IMG/VR virus record: IMGVR_UViG_3300023174_000291
Span: 1-43,555 of that record
Length of the DNA: 43,555 bases
Reading direction: 5' to 3' (one strand)
Source: a virus
Shown here: positions 1-5,765 of the stretch, piece by piece
Layout: each line of letters begins with the position of its first letter
Numbering within the stretch: the first letter of the stretch is position 1
The notes under the pieces: model-generated
What the model was told of the DNA's origin: nothing
What the model saw: only the letters and a program-made list of their open reading frames with translations
The model's database searches: none
Translations under genes and position numbers: made by a program

Positions 1-240
1 ATTTGCGAGCAGATTTACAAGCAGACAAATCTTTACCAAGGTCCACTTTGGGAGACAATTGAGCCTAAGTTATCTGCAACTCGCACTCACACATCTATCT
101 CAGTCGGTGATGAAATCGAGATTGACGGTCAGGTTTACATCTGCGCTGATTTCGGATTTGAGAAGATTGAGGATGTGGAAATCAAGAAAATCGGAGATGT
201 AGTTTTCTCTGTAACCGCAAAAGAAAAGGTAGATAACTAA
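1..240 (+). CDS. C-terminal part of a hypothetical protein (5' end outside window)
   Basis: Frame 1 is open from the first base to a TAA at 238-240, giving 79 residues that start ICEQIYKQTN and end AKEKVDN. No start codon need lie in the window, so this is the 3' end of a gene. The C-terminal half alternates charged and hydrophobic residues like a small beta-rich domain (EIEIDGQVYICADFGFEKIED). I do not recognise the family. It is followed within a few bases by a promoter-like element, so it ends one transcription unit of the rightward arm. Codon use resembles the neighbouring genes. Confidence 0.7.
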   Translation: MCEQIYKQTNLYQGPLWETIEPKLSATRTHTSISVGDEIEIDGQVYICADFGFEKIEDVEIKKIGDVVFSVTAKEKVDN

Positions 241-258
241 CCCCAGTTATGCTAGAAT
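239..258 (+). promoter_or_regulatory. Extended -10 promoter with AACCCCAGTT element, copy 1
   Basis: AACCCCAGTT at 239-248 is followed by ATGC and then TAGAAT at 253-258. TG one base before the hexamer makes an extended -10. The same layout recurs at 4150-4169 and 4774-4793. It lies 30 bases before the start codon at 288, just after the previous gene ends. No good -35 box is visible. The conserved decamer may replace it or be an operator. Confidence 0.6.
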
Positions 259-287
259 CAGATTGTAACCAAGAGAGAGGATACAAA

Positions 288-629
288 ATGTCAGAAGTAA
301 CTTACGAAAAGTATCGCCCATTCAATGAGGATGAACTCCTCGGTCAAATAGGTCGCATGAATATCTTTGCTATCTCGGGTGGTCGCGTTCAAGTTTGGCG
401 GACCAATGATGGCAAGGCAACTCGAACAATAACTCTTCCAGTATCCAACGGATACAGCGTTGAGGTTTACCTTGCTTGGGATGACACTTGGACAGTAACT
501 CGTCAATTCAAGCGCAAGGGCGTAGTTTTTGATAAGGGAACTGTCGAAGGTGTCTATCCAGAAAATGTTGGCGAGGTTGCTTACCAAGCATCTTGCTTTA
601 GGAATGTTAAATTCGGAGAGGCGGCATAA
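288..629 (+). CDS. Hypothetical phage protein, 113 aa
   Basis: The start at 288 is chosen over an upstream in-frame ATG at 249 because AGAGAGG lies at the right distance before it and 249 falls inside the promoter element. The protein begins MSEVTYEKYRPF. It has a beta-rich middle with ISGGRVQVWR, LPVSNGYSVEVYLAWDDTW and a C-terminal EVAYQASCFRN. Similar small proteins occur in other actinobacteriophage genomes, but no function is known to me. Its stop overlaps the next start (TAATG), so the two genes are probably translationally coupled. Confidence 0.75.
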   Translation: MSEVTYEKYRPFNEDELLGQIGRMNIFAISGGRVQVWRTNDGKATRTITLPVSNGYSVEVYLAWDDTWTVTRQFKRKGVVFDKGTVEGVYPENVGEVAYQASCFRNVKFGEAA

Positions 630-871
630 TGAAATTTCTTACATACATCAAGGCTCCAAACACAACAAACGGGAATCCTCAGCGTGGATGGATTCTCTGT
701 GACCAATGGGGCAACTTCGAAAAGTTTATAGACGAAGGATACGAAGGTCGCGGAGCCATTTCAAAAGAATTATGGGATGGCGCTCAGGAGATACATAACG
801 GTTATGGAATCTTAGTTTCATCAACCGAATACAAGCGCTGGAAAAAAATGAAGTCGGAGGTGAGTGCATGA
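629..871 (+). CDS. Hypothetical protein, 80 aa
   Basis: Starts on the ATG that overlaps the previous stop codon by one base. The 80 residues are rich in Trp, Tyr and Gly ([19 protein letters not shown]) with a basic end ([11 protein letters not shown]). It has no signal peptide, membrane segment or metal motif. Its stop overlaps the next start codon (ATGA), placing it in a cotranslated string of four genes from 288 to 1274. Family not recognised. Confidence 0.7.
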   Translation: MKFLTYIKAPNTTNGNPQRGWILCDQWGNFEKFIDEGYEGRGAISKELWDGAQEIHNGYGILVSSTEYKRWKKMKSEVSA

Positions 872-1029
872 ACTTAATTGAAGCAAAAAAGATTGTTGGC
901 AATCAGCCAACTTGGGCTTTGAAAAATATGGTCAAGGCTCTTAATATGTTGCCTTGGCTAAACACAGCCGAGGATAAGGAAAGACTTGTCGCCGCAAAGA
1001 TTGTGCTTAAAGAGAGGAACAAAAAATGA
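868..1029 (+). CDS. Small conserved actinophage-type protein, 53 aa
   Basis: An ATG at 868 overlaps the previous stop as ATGA, and the frame ends in TGA at 1027-1029. The 53-residue product begins [14 protein letters not shown] and contains [19 protein letters not shown] followed by a charged helix. This pattern (GNQP, WAL-NMV-AL, WLNT) is familiar from short genes in actinobacteriophage early regions. The function is unknown. Coupling on both sides and the helical, basic composition suggest a small host-takeover or nucleic-acid-associated protein, which is only an inference. Confidence 0.75.
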   Translation: MNLIEAKKIVGNQPTWALKNMVKALNMLPWLNTAEDKERLVAAKIVLKERNKK

Positions 1030-1274
1030 CTCAAAATAACGAAGTCGTTAATAAGTGTTGGTTAAGACGCCGAGGTGATATGCGTGTTTCTAATTGGCAT
1101 ATAAAGGACCTAACATTCAAAGATATTTTTTATGTGACTCTTTGTGGAGAATCATTTTCTTTGGATGTAGATACAAAATGGGAAAACGATGATGACTATA
1201 AATGGCAATTTGGTCATTATTTTGTTCCTGAAAAGGTATGCAAAAAGTGTGAAAAAATAGAAAGTAAAGTATAA
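1026..1274 (+). CDS. Hypothetical protein with C-terminal CxxC, 82 aa
   Basis: The start ATG at 1026 overlaps the preceding stop (ATGA), and GAGAGG lies upstream. The 82-residue protein has a Trp/Asp-rich middle ([15 protein letters not shown]) and ends with [11 protein letters not shown]. Two further Cys residues at about 12 and 40 could complete a zinc site, though the spacing fits no family I know. The last codons overlap the -10 box of the next promoter. Confidence 0.65.
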   Translation: MTQNNEVVNKCWLRRRGDMRVSNWHIKDLTFKDIFYVTLCGESFSLDVDTKWENDDDYKWQFGHYFVPEKVCKKCEKIESKV

Positions 1275-1275
1275 T
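1247..1275 (+). promoter_or_regulatory. Promoter of the deacetylase / Ntn hydrolase pair
   Basis: A perfect TATAAT lies at 1270-1275, with a weak -35 (TGTGAA) 17 bases upstream. It sits in the end of the previous gene, 30 bases before the start codon at 1305. It lacks the AACCCTAGTT element found at other promoters of this arm, so this pair may be regulated separately. Confidence 0.5.
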
Positions 1276-1304
1276 GGGGGTTTAATAAAGAGAGAGAAGG
1301 AAAA

Positions 1305-2198
1305 ATGGAACACGCGATTATTGTTCATTCACCCGATTATGCTAATTGGGTATTTGACCCAAGCCATCCAACTCAAGGGCGGCGTTTTTTGCATGGGCGA
1401 AATCAAATCATGCTTGAGGCGCAACGGCGTCATCTTAATGTAGATGAATATGAGCCAGAGATGCCACACACCGATGACCTTTTGCTTATCCATGACCCTG
1501 TTTATATCCACGATGTAACTATCCGTGGAGAATCTAATGAGTGGGGTGGGCAACGCCATGACCTCGGAGATTTAGCAAAACTTTTTGTTGGTGGGACTTT
1601 GACTGCCTTAAATTTATTGCTAGAAGGCAAAACAAAATTAGCAATTCATCTCCCAGGCGCAAAGCATCATGCGATGTATGACTACTCCAGCGGATTTTGT
1701 GTATTCAATGATTTAGCGATTGCATCTACAAAGGCAACTTTGGCTGGTCATAAGGTTGCTATCTTTGATTGCGATGCTCACCATGGTGACGGCACCGAGG
1801 AACTTTTGCGAAGTAATCAGAATGTCCTGACATTTTCTGTTCATCAATATGGAATTTTTCCAGGAACGGGATTAGTTTCAAATTTTGATGAGTGGGCTTT
1901 GAATTTTCCTCTTGTTGCTGGAACTGGCAATGAAGGATTAGAATTCGCCACGGATTCATTTCTTGAAGCGGCTGTTGTCTTTGAGCCAACTCTTATCTTT
2001 ATTGCTTGTGGGGCTGATGCCTTAGATAATGACCTTTTATCGGAATTAAATTACACCGTGGGTGGTTATTCAAGCGCTATGCGTAGGATTCGTGAGACTT
2101 TCCCCCACACTCCAATTTTATTCGGTGGCGCGGGCGGTTACTTGCCCGACACGGGAACTCCCGCCGTTTGGTCAGAGGCGAGCCTAGCCCTAATCTAA
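1305..2198 (+). CDS. Histone deacetylase superfamily hydrolase (AcuC / acetylpolyamine amidohydrolase-like)
   Basis: A 297-residue zinc hydrolase of the arginase/deacetylase fold that removes acyl groups from an amine, typically acetyl-lysine or acetyl-polyamine. The active site looks complete: the paired histidines H121-H122 in GAKHHAMYDYSSGFCVFND, the zinc ligands D157 and H159 in FDCDAHHGDGTEE, the third ligand D238 in ACGADAL, and the transition-state Tyr Y279 in GGAGGYL. The length is slightly below the usual 310-370 residues of bacterial members, but no core motif is lost. AGAAGGAAAA precedes the ATG. It has its own TATAAT promoter and is followed 24 bases later by the Ntn hydrolase. 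A cytoplasmic role in deacylating a host protein or small amine is inferred; the substrate is unknown. Confidence 0.9.
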   Translation: MEHAIIVHSPDYANWVFDPSHPTQGRRFLHGRNQIMLEAQRRHLNVDEYEPEMPHTDDLLLIHDPVYIHDVTIRGESNEWGGQRHDLGDLAKLFVGGTLTALNLLLEGKTKLAIHLPGAKHHAMYDYSSGFCVFNDLAIASTKATLAGHKVAIFDCDAHHGDGTEELLRSNQNVLTFSVHQYGIFPGTGLVSNFDEWALNFPLVAGTGNEGLEFATDSFLEAAVVFEPTLIFIACGADALDNDLLSELNYTVGGYSSAMRRIRETFPHTPILFGGAGGYLPDTGTPAVWSEASLALI

Positions 2199-2222
2199 AA
2201 AAGGGCGGGTACGCTTCTCCCC

Positions 2223-2786
2223 ATGACCACAATAATCGCTGTCCAGCACTTAGATAAGGTGGTGATGGGCGCAGATTCACAAACGACTGGCGCAAGTGGT
2301 CGTCGGGCTTCTCATCCACAAATGGTAAAAATTAGCGAGCGCGGAGATTACATAATTGCTGGTAGCGGCGAATGTGCGCCTTGCGATATTGCCCAGCATA
2401 TTTGGATTCCTCCAACTCCAACAACAAAAGATTGGAATGACCTTTATCATTTTATGATTGCAAAGGTTGTTCCCTCATTAAAAGCCTGTTTCAAAGAACA
2501 AGAATACAAATGGGACGCTGATGACGATGAAACTAAATTTGCCTTCTTAATCTCAATTGGCGGTGAGGTATTCGAACTCGCTGATGATTTTTCCATCAGC
2601 CTAGATTCAAAAGGATTCTATGGTGTTGGCTCAGGCTCTAGTTATGGGATAGGGGCTTTATCGGCTGGTGCCTCTTTGTCAAAGGCTCTCAAGATTGCCG
2701 CTGAAAATGACGCCTATACATCTGCGCCTTTTATTTATTTTACCCAACTCAAGCGGAAGAAAGTTGCACTATCGCCCAAGAAGTAG
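2223..2786 (+). CDS. HslV / proteasome beta-like Ntn hydrolase
   Basis: A 187-residue protein whose start, MTTIIAVQHLDKVVMGADSQTT, is typical of HslV and proteasome beta-type peptidases. After Met removal Thr1 would be the nucleophile. Asp17 in GADSQTT and Lys35 in QMVKI fill the usual catalytic roles, and HslV itself begins TTI. A later GSGSSYGIGALSAGASLSKAL matches the GSG helix region of these enzymes. Size is in the HslV range. No ATPase partner (HslU-like) is visible in the window. It follows the deacetylase gene by 24 bases and probably shares its transcript. Whether it assembles into a ring and what it cleaves cannot be told. Proteasome-like proteins are known in some actinobacteriophages. 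Confidence 0.8.
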   Translation: MTTIIAVQHLDKVVMGADSQTTGASGRRASHPQMVKISERGDYIIAGSGECAPCDIAQHIWIPPTPTTKDWNDLYHFMIAKVVPSLKACFKEQEYKWDADDDETKFAFLISIGGEVFELADDFSISLDSKGFYGVGSGSSYGIGALSAGASLSKALKIAAENDAYTSAPFIYFTQLKRKKVALSPKK

Positions 2787-2793
2787 TATCCTA

Positions 2794-2818
2794 ACCCTAG
2801 TTGTATATCCGTACAACA
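2794..2818 (+). promoter_or_regulatory. AACCCTAGTT element with adjoining inverted repeat
   Basis: AACCCTAGTT at 2794-2803 is the same decamer seen at other promoters, but here TATATC follows after one base rather than four. GTTGTA at 2801-2806 and TACAAC at 2813-2818 form a perfect 6-bp inverted repeat with a 6-base gap over the presumed promoter, so this copy also looks like an operator. It precedes the small membrane protein at 2831. Confidence 0.45.
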
Positions 2819-2830
2819 GGAGAGGAATAC

Positions 2831-3019
2831 ATGAACGAGCAAGAAGTAAATGAAAAGTTTGGAGACATCATTCAACCAAAAATTATCAATCAAGTAATTA
2901 AGCAAAAGCGTCCGCCAGCAAAGTTTCCTGAACTGCGCTATCTCTGGGGCATAGCCCTGTTGGGTTCTTTTGTTCTGATGGTTGTGTCTGCAACTATTCA
3001 AACATTGCTTGGTCTTTAA
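2831..3019 (+). CDS. Small single-pass membrane protein, 62 aa
   Basis: The start at 2831 is set by AGGAGAGG just upstream. A start at 2801 would lie inside the promoter element. The first 37 residues are polar and charged (MNEQEVNEKFGDII), followed by one transmembrane segment near residues 38-60 (YLWGIALLGSFVLMVVSATI) and a very short tail. The N-terminus is probably cytoplasmic. It ends tail to tail against the leftward gene that stops at 3020. Function unknown; it could be a membrane-anchored takeover or exclusion protein. Confidence 0.7.
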   Translation: MNEQEVNEKFGDIIQPKIINQVIKQKRPPAKFPELRYLWGIALLGSFVLMVVSATIQTLLGL

Positions 3020-3220
3020 CTAAAAAGAAGAAATTAGCACCGCTTCTGGGTCGTAAATCGTCAATGCTTGGCGAACCAGTTGTGGTGCTATTTCTTTTGC
3101 ATGATGAGCGCAAAAATATAAATCGCCGTTTACAAAAGCGCCGATTACAAAGGCTTGTGCGTTACATCTATCGCAACGAGCATTTACCAAGGTTGGAGCG
3201 CAAACTCCAATATCGGACAT
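3020..3220 (-). CDS. DUF7455-like zinc-binding protein, 66 aa
   Basis: A 66-residue protein with ARCDRCNAQAFVIGAFVNGD followed by LYFCAHHAKE, a Cys-x2-Cys plus Cys-x-His-His arrangement that should bind one zinc. This matches the short DUF7455 family common in Actinobacteria and their phages. Its start overlaps the stop of the 43-residue gene upstream (TAATG), and it is the last gene of a three-gene leftward operon starting at 4001. Its stop abuts the convergent membrane-protein gene. Role unknown. A LexA-type site upstream of the operon suggests expression linked to DNA damage. Confidence 0.8.
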   Translation of the reverse strand: MSDIGVCAPTLVNARCDRCNAQAFVIGAFVNGDLYFCAHHAKEIAPQLVRQALTIYDPEAVLISSF

Positions 3221-3351
3221 TATTTAACCTTCGGAAGTTTAGGTGTGTATCTTTCAATCTTGGCAAGGATGCGCCCGTCTTTAGCCATGCGAACTATCCA
3301 ACCATCTTTAATTAACATCTGGTTGAATGAACCTGCTTTTCTCTTAGGCAT
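3220..3351 (-). CDS. Small basic hypothetical protein, 43 aa
   Basis: The ATG at 3351 overlaps the stop of the 216-residue gene (TAATG) and the TAA at 3222-3220 overlaps the next start in the same way. The product begins MPKRKAGSFNQML and contains two short beta-like segments (KDGWIVRMAKDGRILAKIERY) with a basic tail (PKLPKVK). Double coupling and sensible composition support a real gene despite its size. It could bind nucleic acid, but no family is recognised. Confidence 0.65.
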   Translation of the reverse strand: MPKRKAGSFNQMLIKDGWIVRMAKDGRILAKIERYTPKLPKVK

Positions 3352-4001
3352 TACTTGTCCTTTTTCAAATCGGTAATTGTAATATCGTAATTATAGCGGT
3401 TTGAATCTTCCCCTATCCATTTACTTGCATCCTCAACATCCCATGTATAGGTATTGATTAACCTATCAATCACCAATTTATCTTTTGTAGTAAACGATGG
3501 CTCGTAAAGCAATACGCGGTTGTTTGGTTGGACTGCATAATTGCCATCTTCGCGTTCAATCACATGACCGCATTTATGTTGTCCTGGGTTTTCTGAATAG
3601 CCGTGGTCCAAAATATTAGATTCAGGATTGTGCCAGTCGAGGGTAAAGAGATACTTGCCTAAAACTTTTTCTTTCTTTCTGTCTCTGTAAGAAATCTTCA
3701 TATTGGCTAGATTGGCAAACTTAGTTACAGTCACATAAGGGCTGAAAGAATTCCAGAGAACTAGATTATGTATGTCCTCTTCTGGCACACCAGGCTTGGT
3801 GCAAAAAGCGTTAATCGGCATACGCCACCAGATGCCGCCATCTTCCATCAAGAAGTGAAACAAAGGGCTTCGGTTTTGAACCGTTGCCACCCCAAAAATG
3901 ACAACAGGAAAATACTGGTCGTGGCTGTCCAACTGATTGCGTAGGAAGTTTCCTCTTACATAGCACTCTATGGGCGGGATATTGGCGTTTAACTCAGGCA
4001 A
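3351..4001 (-). CDS. Conserved phage hypothetical protein, 216 aa
   Basis: First gene of the leftward operon. The 216 residues include PPIECYVRGNFL near the start, LFHFLMEDGGIWWRMPINAF around 48-67, LVLWNSFSPYVTV, a YLFTLDWHN segment and PGQHKCGHVIEREDGN. These blocks resemble a conserved protein of unknown function found in marine and freshwater podo- and siphoviruses. The HKCGH motif could bind metal. No signal peptide or membrane segment is present. Upstream lies an intergenic region of about 200 bases with a LexA-type palindrome about 93 bases from the start codon. Confidence 0.75.
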   Translation of the reverse strand: MPELNANIPPIECYVRGNFLRNQLDSHDQYFPVVIFGVATVQNRSPLFHFLMEDGGIWWRMPINAFCTKPGVPEEDIHNLVLWNSFSPYVTVTKFANLANMKISYRDRKKEKVLGKYLFTLDWHNPESNILDHGYSENPGQHKCGHVIEREDGNYAVQPNNRVLLYEPSFTTKDKLVIDRLINTYTWDVEDASKWIGEDSNRYNYDITITDLKKDK

Positions 4002-4093
4002 AGGTAGCCCCTACAACCCAGTCGTAACTTGGCTCGGAGCCTTAAATTGAACGAGACTTGATGATGTAGGAGACATGGCGCAAGCGTATCAAA

Positions 4094-4107
4094 CGAACAG
4101 GTGTTCG
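4094..4107. promoter_or_regulatory. LexA-type (SOS) box
   Basis: CGAACAGGTGTTCG is a perfect palindromic-arm match to the CGAAC-N4-GTTCG LexA operator used by Actinobacteria and Bacillus. It lies between the leftward operon starting at 4001 and the rightward promoter at 4150, the only divergent region of the left arm. On the leftward strand a CATAAT hexamer lies immediately upstream of it, so LexA binding could block that promoter. The rest of 4002-4149 shows no gene that I would support. Confidence 0.65.
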
Positions 4108-4149
4108 AATTATGTAGTACAAAATTCTTTGTGTTTTGGGATGATTTCT

Positions 4150-4169
4150 AACCCTAGTTGTGTTATACT
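4150..4169 (+). promoter_or_regulatory. Extended -10 promoter with AACCCTAGTT element, copy 3
   Basis: AACCCTAGTT at 4150-4159, then GTGT, then TATACT at 4164-4169, with TG one base before the hexamer. The start codon at 4199 follows after a normal leader with AGAGAGG. Spacing between decamer and hexamer is identical to the copies at 239 and 4774. Confidence 0.7.
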
Positions 4170-4198
4170 TAGTGTACGAGGTCGAGAGAGGATATGAC

Positions 4199-4360
4199 AT
4201 GGCTAAGAAAGTCTATGAAGTAGAAATCAAGGGTCAAAAAGAAAAGTATTACTTTGCGACTAAGGGTGAGGCTGAGGCTTACGCGATAACTGCAACTGCA
4301 TGGGTCGGCGGTCAATACAGAATCCAAGCAATCTTTGTCCAAGAAGAGGCGGTCAAATAA
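4199..4360 (+). CDS. Hypothetical protein, 53 aa
   Basis: The start at 4199 has AGAGAGGATATGAC before it. An ATG further up at 4160 lies inside the promoter. The product begins MAKKVYEVEIKGQKEKYYFATKGEAEAYA, a strand-strand-helix pattern as in small ferredoxin-like or DUF-type domains, with a second strand pair at the end (YRIQAIFVQEE). It overlaps the next gene at TAATG. Family not recognised. Confidence 0.7.
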   Translation: MAKKVYEVEIKGQKEKYYFATKGEAEAYAITATAWVGGQYRIQAIFVQEEAVK

Positions 4361-4677
4361 TGGCGCTTGATTACAAAGGTTTTAAGTGGGGAGAAAGAAT
4401 CTCCGCTGATGAAGATTCTGTTGATAAATTTCTTCACGAAGGCTTAGTTCCTCAATCACCATCCACGGGAGATTTGTGGAGCGCCGCTGAGTGGATAGCA
4501 ACATACGGCTCTGAAAATGCTGAAGAGGCTCAGGGCTGGGCTAATGTGGTTGCTTTCTTGATTTTGACTGCCGAATCAAAGCAAAAGCGGTCAATCACCG
4601 CTGAAGCAAAGCGTAAATATGCCAAGGAAAACGGCTTAAAAGTTTCCCAGGTTAGAATCAAAAAGGAGCAGAAATGA
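4360..4677 (+). CDS. Hypothetical protein, 105 aa
   Basis: Start ATG at 4360 overlaps the previous stop by one base, with GAGGCGG upstream. The protein contains a WSAAEWIATYGSENAEEAQGWANVVAFLI helical block and a basic C-terminal helix (KRSITAEAKRKYAKENGLKVSQVRIKK). The last part resembles the small basic tails of DNA-binding phage proteins. It overlaps the next short gene by ATGA. Function unknown. Confidence 0.7.
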   Translation: MALDYKGFKWGERISADEDSVDKFLHEGLVPQSPSTGDLWSAAEWIATYGSENAEEAQGWANVVAFLILTAESKQKRSITAEAKRKYAKENGLKVSQVRIKKEQK

Positions 4678-4781
4678 GCAACTGGTCAGACAAAATCGTG
4701 GTAATTGGTGTTGGAGTCTCAAAAGAGGACACCGATAAAATCAAGGAAATCATTGTTGAAAAGGTAAATAACCAACCCTAG
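4674..4781 (+). CDS. Very small protein, 35 aa
   Basis: ATG at 4674 overlaps the previous stop as ATGA, with AAGGAG a few bases before, and the frame runs to TAG at 4779-4781. The product begins MSNWSDKIVVIGVGV and has a single strand and an amphipathic helix. Its last codons and stop lie inside the next AACCCTAGTT element (4774-4783). The ribosome-binding site is good and the gene is coupled, but the short length leaves doubt. Confidence 0.5.
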   Translation: MSNWSDKIVVIGVGVSKEDTDKIKEIIVEKVNNQP

Positions 4782-4793
4782 TTATGATATACT
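4774..4793 (+). promoter_or_regulatory. Extended -10 promoter with AACCCTAGTT element, copy 4
   Basis: AACCCTAGTT at 4774-4783, then ATGA, then TATACT at 4788-4793 with TG one base before it. It drives the group starting at 4821. The decamer overlaps the stop codon of the 35-residue gene. Confidence 0.7.
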
Positions 4794-4820
4794 TAGATTG
4801 TTCTCAGAGAGGGGAATAAA

Positions 4821-5033
4821 ATGAGTCAGAAAGCAATCAAGAAGATTGGTCAGTATCGCCTTTACAAAGTAGAGGGATATGGGATTTACGAAATCTACTA
4901 CGGCACAAAGGCAACAGGTGTTCATGTAGAAAACATCGCTGATAAAGAAAACTTCGCTTGGGCTGTTGATGAAATTAAGCAAGGCGTTCAACAGGCTGTC
5001 AGAGAAGGCTACGGAATAGGGGTAAGCAACTGA
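4821..5033 (+). CDS. Hypothetical protein, 70 aa
   Basis: AGAGAGGGG precedes the ATG. The 70 residues start MSQKAIKKIGQYRLYKVEGYGIYEIYYGTKATGVHV, a run of short beta strands, and end with a helix (AVDEIKQGVQQAVREGYG). The protein is compact and soluble. It is the first gene of the group 4821-5765 and overlaps the next start by one base (TGATG). No family recognised. Confidence 0.7.
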   Translation: MSQKAIKKIGQYRLYKVEGYGIYEIYYGTKATGVHVENIADKENFAWAVDEIKQGVQQAVREGYGIGVSN

Positions 5034-5203
5034 TGGCTCTTACATTTGAAATCGAATACTTTCGCTGGACTTGCGATTGTGGTAAACGCGGTAATTTCTT
5101 GGTGTTCAATAAGGCTTGCCAAGCATCCGATAGGCACATTAAAGAACACGAAAGAAAACTTGAGTGGGGCTTTTCAACTGATTTACTAAGAGAGGTTAAA
5201 TAA
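5033..5203 (+). CDS. Small putative zinc-binding protein, 56 aa
   Basis: The start ATG at 5033 overlaps the previous stop, and the frame ends at 5203 directly before the next ATG. The product contains TCDCGKRGNFLVFNKAC followed by SDRHIKEHERK, so two Cys in CxC, a later Cys and two His spaced as HxxxH could form a zinc finger of C2H2-like spacing. Small single-finger proteins of this type are common in phage early regions and often act on transcription. That role is inferred here. Confidence 0.65.
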   Translation: MALTFEIEYFRWTCDCGKRGNFLVFNKACQASDRHIKEHERKLEWGFSTDLLREVK

Positions 5204-5602
5204 ATGGGATACACACATTACTGGACATTAGAAAATGGGATTGAGCAATCCGACTGGAATAAATTCTTAGAAGGCGCTCGCCTGATTATTGAAACTGCTA
5301 AAGATGCAGGAATTCCTATTGAAGATAACTCAGCAGGTGCTTCTATCTACTTTAATGGCGTAGGTTCTGGCGCTCACGAAACTTTTGTAATTACTTCGGA
5401 AGATACTGGTTTTAGTTTTTGCAAAACTGCTGAGAAACCTTACGATACCGCGGTAACTGCAATCCTTATTCATCTAAAGCAATCGCTTGGCTCAAAGGTG
5501 GTCGTTACTTCAGATGGGGAATGGGAAGATTGGTCTGCTGGGCGTTTGCTTTACGAAACTGTCTACGACAAAAATATTGAAGTGGACTTTTTAGGTGTCT
5601 GA
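5204..5602 (+). CDS. Conserved phage hypothetical protein (MGYTHYW family), 132 aa
   Basis: It begins MGYTHYWTLENG, a start seen in a recurring protein of unknown function in phages and bacteria. Conserved-looking blocks follow: ASIYFNGVGSGAHETFVI at about 46-63, a Phe/Cys segment (FSFCKTAEKPYDTAVTAIL) and a WSAGRLLYETVY end. GAGAGG precedes the ATG, which directly follows the previous stop. The size is as expected for the family. It probably folds as a small alpha/beta domain; no catalytic motif is evident. Confidence 0.75.
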   Translation: MGYTHYWTLENGIEQSDWNKFLEGARLIIETAKDAGIPIEDNSAGASIYFNGVGSGAHETFVITSEDTGFSFCKTAEKPYDTAVTAILIHLKQSLGSKVVVTSDGEWEDWSAGRLLYETVYDKNIEVDFLGV

Positions 5603-5765
5603 CGAGATACTCGCTGAATTGGTGGATGAGTTTGGGACGGGGATTCTGTCCTCATCTCATCCACACACGGGTCTAACTTTGAGGCAATGTCAAAAGTTAT
5701 TAAACAAATATGGGCTAGATGAGGCTAAAGTAATTGTCCAAAGGTGGAAAAAGATTTTCACATAG
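5595..5765 (+). CDS. Small protein with GTG start, 56 aa, overlapping the terminase end
   Basis: A GTG at 5595 overlaps the previous stop by eight bases and the frame runs to TAG at 5763-5765. The product begins MSDEILAELVDEFGTG and is mostly helical (LRQCQKLLNKYGLDEAKVIVQRWKK), with spacing like a short helix-turn-helix or bundle. It is convergent with the large terminase gene and overlaps its last eight bases. The start has only a weak Shine-Dalgarno (TTAGG), so translation would rely on coupling. Confidence 0.5.
   Translation: MSDEILAELVDEFGTGILSSSHPHTGLTLRQCQKLLNKYGLDEAKVIVQRWKKIFT

Noticed and set aside
4094-4113. GTTCGAAT as a tRNA T-loop
   Set aside because: No matching acceptor, D or anticodon stems around it; the palindrome fits a LexA site better.
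4075-4194. A 39-codon + strand frame (MAQAYQTNRCSNY) with AGGAG upstream
   Set aside because: Shine-Dalgarno spacing is only two bases, and the frame runs through the LexA box and promoter, so it is more likely non-coding.
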